A stretch of 64,000 nt of DNA from Mucilaginibacter corticis (GCF_007558865.1 NZ_VLPK01000001.1:2337485-2401484); one strand, 5' to 3'; positions 14,945-23,782 are shown, counted from the stretch's first letter. Notes: generated by a model from the sequence alone, not told the origin. Program-made: numbers and translations.

Positions 14945-17335
14945 ATGATCAACTTTTTACAGAACAAACTTTGCCGGTTTGCAATGGCGGCACTGGCATG
15001 CTTTTTTTATGTCGCAAATTTGCAGGCGCAGCCTTACACCGCGCAGGCGCATAAATGGTCGGCCAACTGGATAGCCATGCCCGACGAGGCGGGCACGGCA
15101 TACGGCATTTACTATTTCCGCAAAAACCTAACGCTCGATCAAAAACCAGGTGCCTTTGTGGTGCATGTTTCGGCAGATAACCGCTATAAGCTTTATGTAA
15201 ACGAGCAACTGGTAGCCGCGGGGCCGGCAAGGGGCGATAATTTTTACTGGAACTATGAAACCGTAGACCTGGCGCCATACCTTAAAACAGGTAAAAACAC
15301 CATAGCCGCATTGGTATTTAACGAGGCGCAGTACCGCCCCACTGCACAGATAAGTTACCGCACCGGGTTTTTGCTGCAGGGCGAAACCCCGGAGGCTGAT
15401 ATAGCCAACACCAATTATACCTGGAAGTGTACGCCGGCTGTGGCGCATCAGCCTTATCCCGGTTATTTCCCCATTATGGCCAGCAAGGGCGAAATTGTGG
15501 ACATGCACAAAGAAACCGGCGACTGGAGAAAGATAGATTTTGACGACAGCAAATGGACGAGTGCCGCCCAGGTGCTTGAAGCGCAGCCAAAAGGCAAGGG
15601 CGATGGTTTCGGCTGGATGCTGGTACAATCGCCATTGCCGCAGATGGAAATGCGCTACCAGCGGATCTCGACCCTGCGTAAAGTGAGCGGGATGGAAGCG
15701 CCGGCGGGCTTCCCCAAAACAAAAGGTTCGGTCACTATTCCGGCAAAGAGTACGGTTCAGTTCCTGCTTGACCAGGATACCTTGACCAATGCCTACATCA
15801 CCCTTAATTTAAGCGGCGGCGAAGGCAGCACCGTTAAACTGCGTTATGCCGAAACCCTGTACGATAAGGACACCGGCAACGGCAGGCTAAAAGGTAACCG
15901 CAACGATGTGGAAGGGAAAGACTTTTTAGGCCGTGCCGACAGCATTATTGCCAACGGAAAGCCGGGCCAGACGTTTACAACCCTATACTGGCGCACCTAC
16001 CGCTACCTACAGGTTACCGTAAAAACCGGCGATGAACCGCTGGTGATAGATGATCTGTACGGCACCTTTACCGGGTATCCGTTTAAAATGAGGGCAAGTT
16101 TAAGTACAGATAATGCTGAAATGAAAAACATTATGGCTATTGGCTGGCGCACGGCCCGCCTATGCGCTATCGAAACGTATTTTGACTGCCCGTATTATGA
16201 GCAGCTGCAATACATTGGCGATACCCGCATACAGGCCATGGTATCGTACTATAACGCAGGTAATGACACGCTGGCCCGTAACGCCATTAACCAGATTGAC
16301 CACTCGCGCCTGCCCGACGGCGTTACCCAAAGCCGCTGGCCAAGTAAAGACAACCAGGTGATCCCCGGGTTTTCATTATGGTACATAGGCATGCTGCATG
16401 ACTACTGGACCTATCGTAACGACAAGGCTTTTATTAAAGAAAAGCTGACCAGCGAACGCGCCATACTGGGTTTTTTTGACAAGTACCGGCAGGCAGATGG
16501 CTCGCTCAAGAATGTTCCATTTTGGCTGTATGAGGATTGGGTGAACGGGCATGGCTGGGACTGGGGCAGTCCGCACAAAACTGCCGATGGTAATTCGGCC
16601 TTGCTTGATCTGCAATTGCTTTGGGCCTACAAATGGGCCGCAGAAATGGAGGCCGACTTAGGCATGCCTGCCTTTGCTGCCGATTACCGTGCAAAGGCTG
16701 CACAACTAACAGCTACCATACAAACAAAATACTGGAGCGAAAGCAAACAGCTCTATGCCGAAACAAGTGATAAAACTACCTTCTCGCAACATATAAACAG
16801 TTTGGCTATCCTTACGGGGATAGTCCCCAAAGAAAAATGGGCCGGCCTGGCTGATAAAATATTAAACGATGCCACGCTTGCGCCATGTTCTATTTACTTT
16901 AAATACTACATGCACATGGCGCTGGTAAAGGCGGGCCTGGGTAACCAATACCTATCATGGCTGGGTGTTTGGCGCGATGATATGCAGCTTGGCTTATCAA
17001 CCTGGGGCGAAGAACCCGACCCGCAGCGCACCCGGTCTGACTGCCACGCATGGGGTGCCAGCCCGAACGTTGAATTTTACCGCACGCTTTTAGGTATAGA
17101 CAGCGATGCGCCGGGTTTCCAAAAAATACGCATCACCCCGCGCCTGGGCGATATCACCAATATTGCCGGCACCATGCCGCACCCCAACGGCAAGGTGTCT
17201 GTAGCCTATAAACTAAACAACAACAACTGGAACATGAGCGTTGATATCCCCCTAAACACCACAGGCGTGTTTGTATGGAAGAACAAAGAATACACGCTAA
17301 TGCCGGGACAGAATAGTTTTGTATTTAGTAAATAG
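14945..17335 (+). CDS. Secreted GH78-type alpha-L-rhamnosidase-like glycoside hydrolase
   Basis: 796 aa with a signal peptide (CRFAMAALACFFYVANLQA), so a periplasmic or outer-surface enzyme. The N-terminal half has beta-sandwich modules (SANWIAMPDEAG; FVVHVSADNRYKLYVNEQLV, a galactose-binding-like fold). The (alpha/alpha)6 barrel covers about 380-700, with ETYFDCPYYEQLQYIGDTR, DGVTQSRWPSKD, LYEDWVNGHGWDWG and WGEEPDPQRTRSDCHAWGAS, all typical of GH78. A C-terminal beta domain follows. It probably releases terminal rhamnose from plant or microbial polysaccharide; substrate is inferred only. There is no SusCD pair next to it, so this is not a full PUL. Confidence 0.9.
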   Translation: MINFLQNKLCRFAMAALACFFYVANLQAQPYTAQAHKWSANWIAMPDEAGTAYGIYYFRKNLTLDQKPGAFVVHVSADNRYKLYVNEQLVAAGPARGDNFYWNYETVDLAPYLKTGKNTIAALVFNEAQYRPTAQISYRTGFLLQGETPEADIANTNYTWKCTPAVAHQPYPGYFPIMASKGEIVDMHKETGDWRKIDFDDSKWTSAAQVLEAQPKGKGDGFGWMLVQSPLPQMEMRYQRISTLRKVSGMEAPAGFPKTKGSVTIPAKSTVQFLLDQDTLTNAYITLNLSGGEGSTVKLRYAETLYDKDTGNGRLKGNRNDVEGKDFLGRADSIIANGKPGQTFTTLYWRTYRYLQVTVKTGDEPLVIDDLYGTFTGYPFKMRASLSTDNAEMKNIMAIGWRTARLCAIETYFDCPYYEQLQYIGDTRIQAMVSYYNAGNDTLARNAINQIDHSRLPDGVTQSRWPSKDNQVIPGFSLWYIGMLHDYWTYRNDKAFIKEKLTSERAILGFFDKYRQADGSLKNVPFWLYEDWVNGHGWDWGSPHKTADGNSALLDLQLLWAYKWAAEMEADLGMPAFAADYRAKAAQLTATIQTKYWSESKQLYAETSDKTTFSQHINSLAILTGIVPKEKWAGLADKILNDATLAPCSIYFKYYMHMALVKAGLGNQYLSWLGVWRDDMQLGLSTWGEEPDPQRTRSDCHAWGASPNVEFYRTLLGIDSDAPGFQKIRITPRLGDITNIAGTMPHPNGKVSVAYKLNNNNWNMSVDIPLNTTGVFVWKNKEYTLMPGQNSFVFSK

Positions 17336-17352
17336 AGGGGGCAGCCGCGCGC

Positions 17353-17460
17353 GATTCCCTCCCCACGGGGAGGGTGCAGGGAGGGGTTTAGACATTGGCG
17401 TTGTAAACCCCTCCCTGCCACTACACCGCCCGCCACACCCCTCCCGGTGGGAGGGAATTT
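17353..17460. repeat. GC-rich hairpin repeat, copy 2
   Basis: CCCTCCCCACGGGGAGGG, GCAGGGAGGGGTTTA, AACCCCTCCCTGCC and CCCTCCCGGTGGGAGGG follow in the same order and spacing as in the 9371-9475 copy. It lies right after the GH78 stop codon and before a normal terminator. Confidence 0.75.
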
Positions 17461-17468
17461 AAAAGCAC

Positions 17469-17500
17469 AAAGCCCGCCCAGGTTGATGAGCGGGCTTTTT
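17469..17500 (+). terminator. Rho-independent terminator after the GH78 gene
   Basis: AAAGCCCGC / GCGGGCTTT with a 12-nt loop and a T-run (17495-17500). It is oriented for the plus-strand GH78 gene; the next gene is convergent. Confidence 0.8.
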
Positions 17501-17530
17501 GGTATAGTGTGTAAGGTTATCAATAATTAT

Positions 17531-17812
17531 TTACTTATCGCCATAATGACCTATTGCAGAAACTATAGTCACGGTAATAATGTTGTTTTCTATTAAATAA
17601 ACCAATCTGTCTTTTTTATTGATACGTCTTGACCAATATCCGGCCAATTCAAACTTTAGTTTTTCGGGTTTACCTATACCGGTTTCGGGATGGATATATA
17701 ACTCGGAAATTATACGTTCAACTTTTTTTATGGAAGATTTGTCTCCTGATTTTTCTATTGCCGACAAGTCTTTTTTGGCGTTTTCAGATACAATTACCTT
17801 AAATTCTCCCAT
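17531..17812 (-). CDS. RelE/ParE-superfamily toxin, Txe/YoeB-like
   Basis: 93 aa. Typical YoeB/Txe layout: FKVIVSENAKKDLSAIEKSG, KKVERIISELYIHPETGIGK, PEKLKFELAGYWSRRINKKD, RLVYLIENNIITVTIVSAIG, HYGDK. The RIN..RLVY and the C-terminal His-Tyr match the ribosome-dependent mRNase fold, so it should cleave mRNA at the ribosome when free. Its start overlaps the antitoxin gene by 19 nt (17794-17812), giving the usual antitoxin-first coupled order. Confidence 0.9.
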   Translation of the reverse strand: MGEFKVIVSENAKKDLSAIEKSGDKSSIKKVERIISELYIHPETGIGKPEKLKFELAGYWSRRINKKDRLVYLIENNIITVTIVSAIGHYGDK

Positions 17813-18003
17813 ATGGATTTGGACGGATCAAGGGTAGTGAATTTGCCTTCTTTTACTTGTTTTTTGCTGGTTTTGATCTTAGCTACAAAATCCGGATGAT
17901 AAGGGCTTTTGGTAGTTTCAAAATCAACCTTCAATGCTTTAGCAAATGCCTTTAGGGCAGATAGCTGTTCATTGTTTTTTGGATGCATGATAACTGTTTC
18001 CAT
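17794..18003 (-). CDS. Antitoxin of the YoeB-like toxin (DUF2683-like)
   Basis: 69 aa, METVIMHPKNNEQLSALKAF, then AKALKVDFETTKSPYHPDFV and a Lys-rich tail ending IWENLR. The 'MHPKNxEQLxALKAFxKALKxxFE' start is characteristic of the small DUF2683 proteins that precede RelE/YoeB toxins in Bacteroidota. The C-terminal half should wrap around and neutralise the toxin. There is no obvious DNA-binding domain, so autoregulation is uncertain. Confidence 0.82.
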   Translation of the reverse strand: METVIMHPKNNEQLSALKAFAKALKVDFETTKSPYHPDFVAKIKTSKKQVKEGKFTTLDPSKSIWENLR

Positions 18004-18041
18004 ATAACAAATTTAAAAAATAAGCAGATATGGTTGATAGT

Positions 18042-19520
18042 TTACTTCAATAAATTTTTCCAGCTTACCAGGTCGCCAATAATTTTATCCAGGTCGGCGG
18101 CGGCTACGCGTTCTTGTTTCATGCTGTCGCGATGGCGGATGGTTACGGTATTGTCTTCCAATGTCTGATGATCTACGGTGATGCAGAACGGCGTACCAAT
18201 AGCGTCCTGGCGACGGTAGCGTTTGCCAATGGCGTCCTTCTCTTCGTATTGCAGGTTAAAGTCAAGCTTCAGCGTGTCCATAATCTCGCGGGCCTTTTCT
18301 GGTAGTCCGTCTTTTTTGGTCAACGGGAATATGGCGGCCTTAACCGGGGCAAGGCAAGGGTGCAGGCGCAATACGGTGCGGCTGTCCTGCTTCTCGTCGG
18401 TGCTCAGGTCTTCTTCCTCGTAGGCGTTGATCATGGTCAATAAAAACATACGGTCCAAACCTATCGACGTTTCAATAACGTAAGGTACGTAGTTGCCGTA
18501 TGGTTTGCCGTTCTCGTCAAGCTCAGGGTCAAAGTATTGCATTTTTTTGCCCGAGTATTGCTGATGCTGGCTCAGGTCAAAATCAGTACGACTGTGAATA
18601 CCTTCTACCTCTTTAAAGCCGAATGGGAACTCAAACTCGATATCGTAAGCGGCATCGGCATAGTGTGCAAGTTTGGTATGTTCGTGGTAGCGGTATTTGG
18701 CGGCATCGGTACCCAAGGCCAGGTGCCATTTTAAACGGGTTTCTTTCCATTTTTCAAACCACTCTTTCTGCGTGCCCGGGCGAACGAAGTATTGCATCTC
18801 CATCTGCTCAAATTCGCGCATGCGGATAATAAACTGGCGGGCAATAACTTCATTACGGAAAGCCTTGCCAATTTGCGCAATACCAAACGGAATTTTCATC
18901 CTGCCTGATTTTTGCACGTTAAGGTAGTTTACAAAGATACCCTGCGCAGTCTCAGGGCGCAGATATATGGTGTCCGACTCCTCGGCAATGGCACCAACCT
19001 GCGTACTAAACATCAGGTTAAACTGGCGAACTTCGGTCCAGTTGGCGGTGCCGCTTATAGGGCATTTAATATTTTGCTCGATGATCAGCTCGCGCAGACG
19101 GGGCAGGTTCTCGGCCTTTAGGGCGTTATCCATTTCAATCTGCAACTCTTCGGCCTCGCTGGTTTTGCCTTCTTCATTAAGTTTGGCTATGCGTTCTTCC
19201 AGGAGCTGGTCGGCGCGGTAGCGTTTTTTGCTGTCTTTATTGTCGATCATGGGGTCGCTGAAGCCGTCAACGTGGCCACTGGCTTTCCAGATCTTAGGAT
19301 GCATAAATATGGCCGAGTCAATACCTACAATATTGTCATGTAATTGCACCATGCTTTTCCACCAGTAGGTTTTGATGTTATTTTTCAGCTCGGCGCCAAA
19401 CTGGCCGTAGTCGTAAACGGCGCTCAGGCCGTCATAGATCTCGCTGCTTGGGAAAACAAAGCCATACTCTTTGGCGTGTGCTATAACGTTTTTAAACAAT
19501 TCGTCGGTATTCTTGCTCAT
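18042..19520 (-). CDS. glyS: Glycyl-tRNA synthetase (alpha2 type)
   Basis: 492 aa class IIa synthetase that charges tRNA-Gly; essential and cytosolic. Motifs visible: N-terminal FVFPSSEIYDGLSAVYDYG, ESDTIYLRPETAQGIFVNYL (motif region), IGKAFRNEVIARQFIIRMRE (motif 2, 'FRNE'), and VIETSIGLDRMFL (motif 3). The C-terminal anticodon-binding domain covers about 390-490 (LAPVKAAIFPLTKKDGL). This is the homodimeric eukaryal/archaeal-like form, normal for Bacteroidota, not the alpha2beta2 type. It starts at ATG 19520. Confidence 0.96.
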   Translation of the reverse strand: MSKNTDELFKNVIAHAKEYGFVFPSSEIYDGLSAVYDYGQFGAELKNNIKTYWWKSMVQLHDNIVGIDSAIFMHPKIWKASGHVDGFSDPMIDNKDSKKRYRADQLLEERIAKLNEEGKTSEAEELQIEMDNALKAENLPRLRELIIEQNIKCPISGTANWTEVRQFNLMFSTQVGAIAEESDTIYLRPETAQGIFVNYLNVQKSGRMKIPFGIAQIGKAFRNEVIARQFIIRMREFEQMEMQYFVRPGTQKEWFEKWKETRLKWHLALGTDAAKYRYHEHTKLAHYADAAYDIEFEFPFGFKEVEGIHSRTDFDLSQHQQYSGKKMQYFDPELDENGKPYGNYVPYVIETSIGLDRMFLLTMINAYEEEDLSTDEKQDSRTVLRLHPCLAPVKAAIFPLTKKDGLPEKAREIMDTLKLDFNLQYEEKDAIGKRYRRQDAIGTPFCITVDHQTLEDNTVTIRHRDSMKQERVAAADLDKIIGDLVSWKNLLK

Positions 19521-19622
19521 AATAGGGGCAAAGATATATTTTTTTGATTTTGCGGGACGGGAAAATTTGCGCTGTGTTAACTTAGCTTATGTCGTAGCGC
19601 TCAATTGCCACGGGTAGGCTTT

Positions 19623-19990
19623 GTTCTTTTCCTTGATGAAAAGAACCAAAAAGTCAGCAAAGAGGCTTCTTGCGCTCAAAGCCTTTGCCCGGCAGTGCAG
19701 GTAAAACCTCGGGCCGCGCCTCTTTTGCCCCGCTATCGCACACACATTGCCATCGCTTCAGCAAAACCTGCGAATGCCCGTGCCAACTCACAAGGCCACC
19801 ATTGTTTTACCTTCCCTCACCCGAAGCTTTTTTGCTGACATTTCGTTTATAACAATAATCTCGTATTTGTACAAAATCCAAAAAAGAGCGCAAAGGCCTG
19901 CCAATTCGCCGGGCCGGGAGTATGGCCCGTGCGGATGAAGCGATCGAATTGGCTTGATGTTTGGTTACTTTGCATCTAAGGTAAAGTAAC
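19623..19990. mobile_element. MITE-like non-coding element with hairpin inverted ends
   Basis: About 368 nt in the glyS-AlkD gap (19521-20057). The left end is a hairpin GTTCTTTTC/GAAAAGAAC (19623-19646) followed by CAAAAAGTC. The right end, read on the other strand, is GTTACTTT/AAAGTAAC (19990-19964) followed by CAAACATC. Aligned inward, the two ends share most of about 33 positions (GTTxxTTTxCCTTxGATG.. AAAGxAACCAAA), so each terminal repeat is itself a stem-loop. The interior is GC-rich, has internal inverted blocks (GGTAAAAC at about 19690, GTTTTACC at about 19803) and no plausible gene. Confidence 0.5.
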
Positions 19991-20057
19991 TGGCCTCCGC
20001 GGCCAAGAGCGGACTGCTTATCTCAGTGTGCAATTATTAGTTAAAACCTTTAAATAA

Positions 20058-20714
20058 TTACACTTTTCCCTTCAACTCCCTCAACGCATCCCCCGCGATC
20101 CATTTGGCCGCTTTGTTGTCCTGTAATAAAATACGTTCGGCACATTGTATGGCCAGGGGCCTAAGTGTGCCGTTGCGTTTGCCAATTTGCCGCAGTGCCC
20201 AGTCAACAGCTTTCTTAACGAAGTTACGGTTGTCCCAGGCCTCGCGCTCTATGATGGGGAAGAACTGAATGAATACCAGGTCGTCGGCTTTTTTATGGTG
20301 TACGGCCATTTCGGCCATTAGTACAAAGCCGGCACGTTTTATAAATTCTTCTTCGTGGCTGCTAAACTCTAATGCTTTTTCAATGGCGTAAGGTGTGCGG
20401 TCAAACAGGTTGCCGCAAGCCTGGTCGCAAACGTCCCAGGTTTTAAAGTCTTTGGTCCAGGCATCAATTTGCGCCGGGGTTACGAGTGCCGGGTCGTCGA
20501 TCATGGAGGCCAGGATGCGGGCTTCGTGGATCCCGGTGTCCCATAATTGTTGTGCCAGATCGTGGTCCTTTTTGATCAGTTTGGCCAGTTTTCTTACCTC
20601 GGGGATCTTAACGCCCAGCGCTTTATCATTGTCTATGCCGAAGCGCAACATGCCCGTGTGGTACTTGCTATCGGCTTTATTTTTAAGCAGATCTATTACT
20701 TCGGTAACGTTCAT
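20058..20714 (-). CDS. AlkD-type DNA alkylation repair protein
   Basis: 218 aa, all-helical HEAT-like repeat DNA glycosylase family. Landmarks: GVKIPEVRKLAKLIKKD near 33-49, HEARILASMIDDP near 83, WDVCDQACGNLFDRTPYA near 112-130, and FVKKAVDWALRQIGKRNGTL near 165-185. AlkD-type enzymes excise positively charged alkylated bases (3-methyladenine, 7-methylguanine). The Trp, Asp and Arg residues that line the AlkD active site appear to be present (TWDVCD; WALRQIGKR). It is a single gene; the upstream neighbour is divergent. Confidence 0.9.
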   Translation of the reverse strand: MNVTEVIDLLKNKADSKYHTGMLRFGIDNDKALGVKIPEVRKLAKLIKKDHDLAQQLWDTGIHEARILASMIDDPALVTPAQIDAWTKDFKTWDVCDQACGNLFDRTPYAIEKALEFSSHEEEFIKRAGFVLMAEMAVHHKKADDLVFIQFFPIIEREAWDNRNFVKKAVDWALRQIGKRNGTLRPLAIQCAERILLQDNKAAKWIAGDALRELKGKV

Positions 20715-20797
20715 AAGGGTGGTTTGATCTGGTTAAATGTAAAAATAAACGAACTTTACTTCAAAAAAACCGTTTACAGGAAAACATTGCATTTACT

Positions 20798-21316
20798 ATG
20801 ATCAAAACCTTACTTTATTTCATGCTGATACTAAGCGGCGCGTCGGTTTACGCGCAATCTGCCGTGGATACTGCCGGCAAACAGTCGCCGGTGCGTACAT
20901 TAACCTATCAACAGTATGAGGCTTATTTAAAAGGCCAGGCAGGCGAAGACCTTGCCCAGGTTGCCGAAATGAACCACTATCCGCTGCCTGACAAGGTGCT
21001 TAAATTTAAGCACGAGCTTGACCTGAGCCCGGTACAAATTCAAAAACTAACCGAAGCCAGCAAGTACCTGCACAGCCGCAGGCTGCAAATTGGCGGCTCG
21101 GTTATCAATACCGAAAAAATGCTGGACAGCTTGTTTAAGAGCAGGCAAATGGACGAAGGTAACCTGATATTCTTTACAAACCGTTACGGCTTATACCAGG
21201 GCGAATTAAAAAACGCGCTGCTACAGGCTTGTTTATCAACAGAAAAGCTGCTGTCGCAAAAGCAAATGGCTAAGTTTGAAAGTTTGCAAAAAACCCCACC
21301 CAACCCTCCCCGGTAG
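20798..21316 (+). CDS. Secreted Spy/CpxP-like helical protein
   Basis: 172 aa with a signal peptide (MIKTLLYFMLILSGASVYA, cleaved before QSAV). The mature part is helical, with PDKVLKFKHELDLSPVQIQK, LTEASKYLHSRRLQ and a C-terminal LLSQKQMAKFESLQK, the 'LTxxQ..L' pattern of periplasmic Spy/CpxP/LTXXQ proteins. These act as envelope chaperones or sensors; here that is inference. The last residues (TPPNPPR) are encoded by an intergenic GC-rich hairpin repeat, so the natural C-terminus may have been altered. It precedes accA by 77 nt. Confidence 0.7.
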   Translation: MIKTLLYFMLILSGASVYAQSAVDTAGKQSPVRTLTYQQYEAYLKGQAGEDLAQVAEMNHYPLPDKVLKFKHELDLSPVQIQKLTEASKYLHSRRLQIGGSVINTEKMLDSLFKSRQMDEGNLIFFTNRYGLYQGELKNALLQACLSTEKLLSQKQMAKFESLQKTPPNPPR

Positions 21317-21325
21317 GGAGGGCTT
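21286..21325. repeat. CCCTCCCCGGTAGGGAGGG hairpin overlapping the end of the Spy-like gene
   Basis: ACCCTCCCCGGTAGGGAGGG lies across the 3' end and stop codon of the upstream gene; the stop TAG at 21314-21316 is inside the hairpin. It belongs to the same GC-rich family as 9371-9475 and 17353-17460. Confidence 0.65.
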
Positions 21326-21393
21326 AATCAATTTGATTTGTACCTTAAATATGCCGTTTGATTTATTTAATTTAGCGGCCTCATTAGTTAGAT

Positions 21394-22350
21394 ATGAAGA
21401 TAACGTTTGATTTTGAAAAACCATTGGCAGATTTGCTTCAACAGATTGAAAAAGTAAAGCAGGTTGAAGACAAAAATAAGTTAGACATGTCTGCAACAGT
21501 GGCTGAGCTGGAGAGTAAATTAGAAACAACCAAGAAAGAAATATACAGCAACCTTAGCGGCTGGGAAAAAGTTCAGATCTCGCGCCACCCCGAAAGGCCT
21601 TATACTTTACAGTATCTGGAGCTGATGTGCGATGATTTTATCGAGTTACACGGCGACCGTACTGTAGGCGACGATAAAGCCATTATAGGCGGCTTTGGCA
21701 CGCTGAACGGCGAAACGGTAATGTTTATCGGCCATCAAAAAGGGCGTAATACCAAAGAGCGCCAGTACCGCAACTTCGGTATGGCTAATCCCGAAGGTTA
21801 CCGCAAGGCTTTAAGGCTGATGAAACTTGCCGAAAAATTTGGTAAACCCGTAGTTACTTTGATCGATACACCGGGCGCGTTCCCGGGCCTTGAGGCCGAA
21901 GAGCGTGGACAGGGCGAAGCCATAGCACGTAACTTATTAGAAATGGCGGTATTAAAAGTACCTGTTATTTGTGTGGTGATCGGCGAAGGTGCATCGGGCG
22001 GTGCCTTGGGTATTGGCATTGGCGATAAAGTTTTAATGCTGGATAACTCATGGTATTCGGTAATATCGCCGGAGAATTGCTCGACCATCCTGTTTAAAAC
22101 ATGGGAACAAAAAGAGCGTGCTGCCGAAATGCTGAAACTAACATCTACCGAGATGTTTAAGAATAAGCTGATCGATGGCGTGATCAAAGAACCACTTGGC
22201 GGCGCACACCAGGACCCGGTAGCTATGGCCAACATCTTAAAGAAACATTTAATAAAAGACCTAAAAGCCCTTAAAGAACGCGACGTTAACGAACTGGTTA
22301 CCGAGCGCATTGACAAATTCTGCTCGATGGGTGTGGTACTTGAAGGTTAA
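21394..22350 (+). CDS. accA: Acetyl-CoA carboxylase carboxyltransferase subunit alpha
   Basis: 318 aa. With AccD it transfers the carboxyl group from biotin-BCCP to acetyl-CoA, giving malonyl-CoA for fatty-acid synthesis. N-terminal helix ([18 protein letters not shown]), then the crotonase-type core: [76 protein letters not shown] and [20 protein letters not shown]. Length and order are normal. It has its own terminator. No accD or accB/C gene is nearby, which is usual in this phylum. Confidence 0.97.
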   Translation: MKITFDFEKPLADLLQQIEKVKQVEDKNKLDMSATVAELESKLETTKKEIYSNLSGWEKVQISRHPERPYTLQYLELMCDDFIELHGDRTVGDDKAIIGGFGTLNGETVMFIGHQKGRNTKERQYRNFGMANPEGYRKALRLMKLAEKFGKPVVTLIDTPGAFPGLEAEERGQGEAIARNLLEMAVLKVPVICVVIGEGASGGALGIGIGDKVLMLDNSWYSVISPENCSTILFKTWEQKERAAEMLKLTSTEMFKNKLIDGVIKEPLGGAHQDPVAMANILKKHLIKDLKALKERDVNELVTERIDKFCSMGVVLEG

Positions 22351-22376
22351 GCGGATACTGTAGCTTTGAAAGATTT

Positions 22377-22405
22377 AAGGGCATCATGATAATCATGATG
22401 CCCTT
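22377..22405. terminator. Terminator hairpin, copy A (GGGCATCATGA family)
   Basis: A 13-bp perfect stem AAGGGCATCATGA / TCATGATGCCCTT with a 3-nt loop, followed by TATTG. It lies between accA (+) and the TlpA gene (-) and can serve both. A near twin is at 23724-23760. Confidence 0.8.
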
Positions 22406-22436
22406 TATTGTTTGAGTTTAGGTGAGAATACAGAGA

Positions 22437-23615
22437 TTAATTGATGCTTTCAAGCACCTTAGGTAATGCGTTTTGATCATTTTGTTTGAAATCGCTTTTA
22501 TAGATCATTTTTCCTTCCTTATTTATCAAAACCATTAACGGGATTGCGTCAACACCATAAAGCTTACTGATCACCCGGTTTTTGTCGTAAAATTGGGGCC
22601 AGTTCATGTTCTCTTGTTTTACAAACTCAATGAATTTTTTTGAATCGTAATCAGAGCTCACTCCAACAATCACTAATTTTTCATCAGGATAATTTTTCCT
22701 TACTCCTTTTACAAACGGCATTTCAGCTAAACAAGGGCCGCACCAGGTGGCCCAAAAATCCAGTAACACGTATTTACCTCGTAAGTCTTTTAAACTGATT
22801 TTTTTACCATCAATGGTAGTTATTGTAAATGAGGGCACGGCTTCATTGAGTTTTAACGGGGGCGGATTTATTGCGGCTGCATAATTTTTAATTAATTCCT
22901 GCCCCTCAACACTGCCGGTGAATTTAGCCGGGAATACAGCCTTTATATAGGCTAATTGCTCTTTTAAATAAGCGGTATCTTTCCTTAATATTTGCCCCGG
23001 CTGCGCTACCTGGTTAATGAAATACCAAAATGAAAAATAGTCATTTGGATATTGCTTTAAGAACCGCATTACGCGATTTATGTGTATTTTATAATATTTT
23101 TTAAAAACGCTATTGAGCGAATCGTTTGTTATGAAACCCGGGTGATTTTTTAAAAAGGCGTCAAACTCTTCATTTTCTTTGGTCATTGAACTGTCCGTCA
23201 TAAAGGCCCGATATTTTACCCAGATCTTATTACTAACGGTGTCATAAATAGGCGTTGCATTTTGAATATAAGTATAGCCTAATTTATTTTCCTTATTTAC
23301 TGTGAAATGAAAATTGATAATTGCAGGCTTGTTGTTCAAAAAAAAATCATTGCCATAGAAATTCTTTGCCGAATCGGTATAGCTGATAGTAAAAGATGCT
23401 AAAGGCGAGTAATATTCACTTTTAAAAACAAATGTTCTTGCGTTGCCAAAAGTATCCGGGAGGAACGTAGTGTTTTTGCCGTCATAATATTGAATTTGAA
23501 TATTTTTTGTGATAATGCTGCTATCAAGTTTTATGGTGATATTGAAACTATTTTGTGCATCGGCCATGTTTGTGCAAAATGCAGATATGATAGCCATGAA
23601 AATGATTTTTAACAT
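22437..23615 (-). CDS. TlpA-family thiol-disulfide oxidoreductase (extended N-terminus)
   Basis: 392 aa with a signal peptide (LKIIFMAIISAFCTNMADA). About residues 20-130 form a beta-rich DUF4369-like region. Residues 150-250 are helical (KFTGSVEGQELIKNYAA). The C-terminal thioredoxin domain starts near 255 (VPSFTITTIDGKKISLKDLR), has the redox motif WATWCGPC, then a cis-Pro region VDAIPLMVLINKEGK. Such periplasmic proteins reduce or oxidise disulfides in envelope or cytochrome-maturation substrates; the partner is unknown. It is monocistronic and flanked on both sides by almost identical hairpins. Confidence 0.88.
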   Translation of the reverse strand: MLKIIFMAIISAFCTNMADAQNSFNITIKLDSSIITKNIQIQYYDGKNTTFLPDTFGNARTFVFKSEYYSPLASFTISYTDSAKNFYGNDFFLNNKPAIINFHFTVNKENKLGYTYIQNATPIYDTVSNKIWVKYRAFMTDSSMTKENEEFDAFLKNHPGFITNDSLNSVFKKYYKIHINRVMRFLKQYPNDYFSFWYFINQVAQPGQILRKDTAYLKEQLAYIKAVFPAKFTGSVEGQELIKNYAAAINPPPLKLNEAVPSFTITTIDGKKISLKDLRGKYVLLDFWATWCGPCLAEMPFVKGVRKNYPDEKLVIVGVSSDYDSKKFIEFVKQENMNWPQFYDKNRVISKLYGVDAIPLMVLINKEGKMIYKSDFKQNDQNALPKVLESIN

Positions 23616-23723
23616 AGTTTAAGTTTTAGGTAACTGATAATGTTGTGGTTATGCAAATATACAACTGCCTTTTTACCCTGTATTTTCTTTAACATTAATT
23701 AACACAACGCATTATCTTAATGC

Positions 23724-23760
23724 AACAAAGGGCACCATGATCGTCATGATGCCCTTTGTT
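23724..23760. terminator. Terminator hairpin, copy B (GGGCATCATGA family)
   Basis: AACAAAGGGCA-C-CATGA / TCATG-A-TGCCCTTTGTT with a 3-nt loop (TCG). The core differs from copy A by one C/A mismatch. It is oriented to end the minus-strand DUF2723 message, just after its stop codon at 23783. Confidence 0.75.
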
Positions 23761-23782
23761 GTTACAGATATTTTTAAAGAAC

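Noticed and set aside
14945..17335. Polysaccharide utilisation locus around the GH78 gene
   Set aside because: No SusC/SusD pair, regulator or other carbohydrate-active enzyme flanks it.
19605..19938. Small open frames within the 19.6-20.0 kb element
   Set aside because: Composition is Cys/Pro/Arg-rich as expected of GC-rich non-coding DNA; three overlapping frames are equally open, none with a start signal or known domain.
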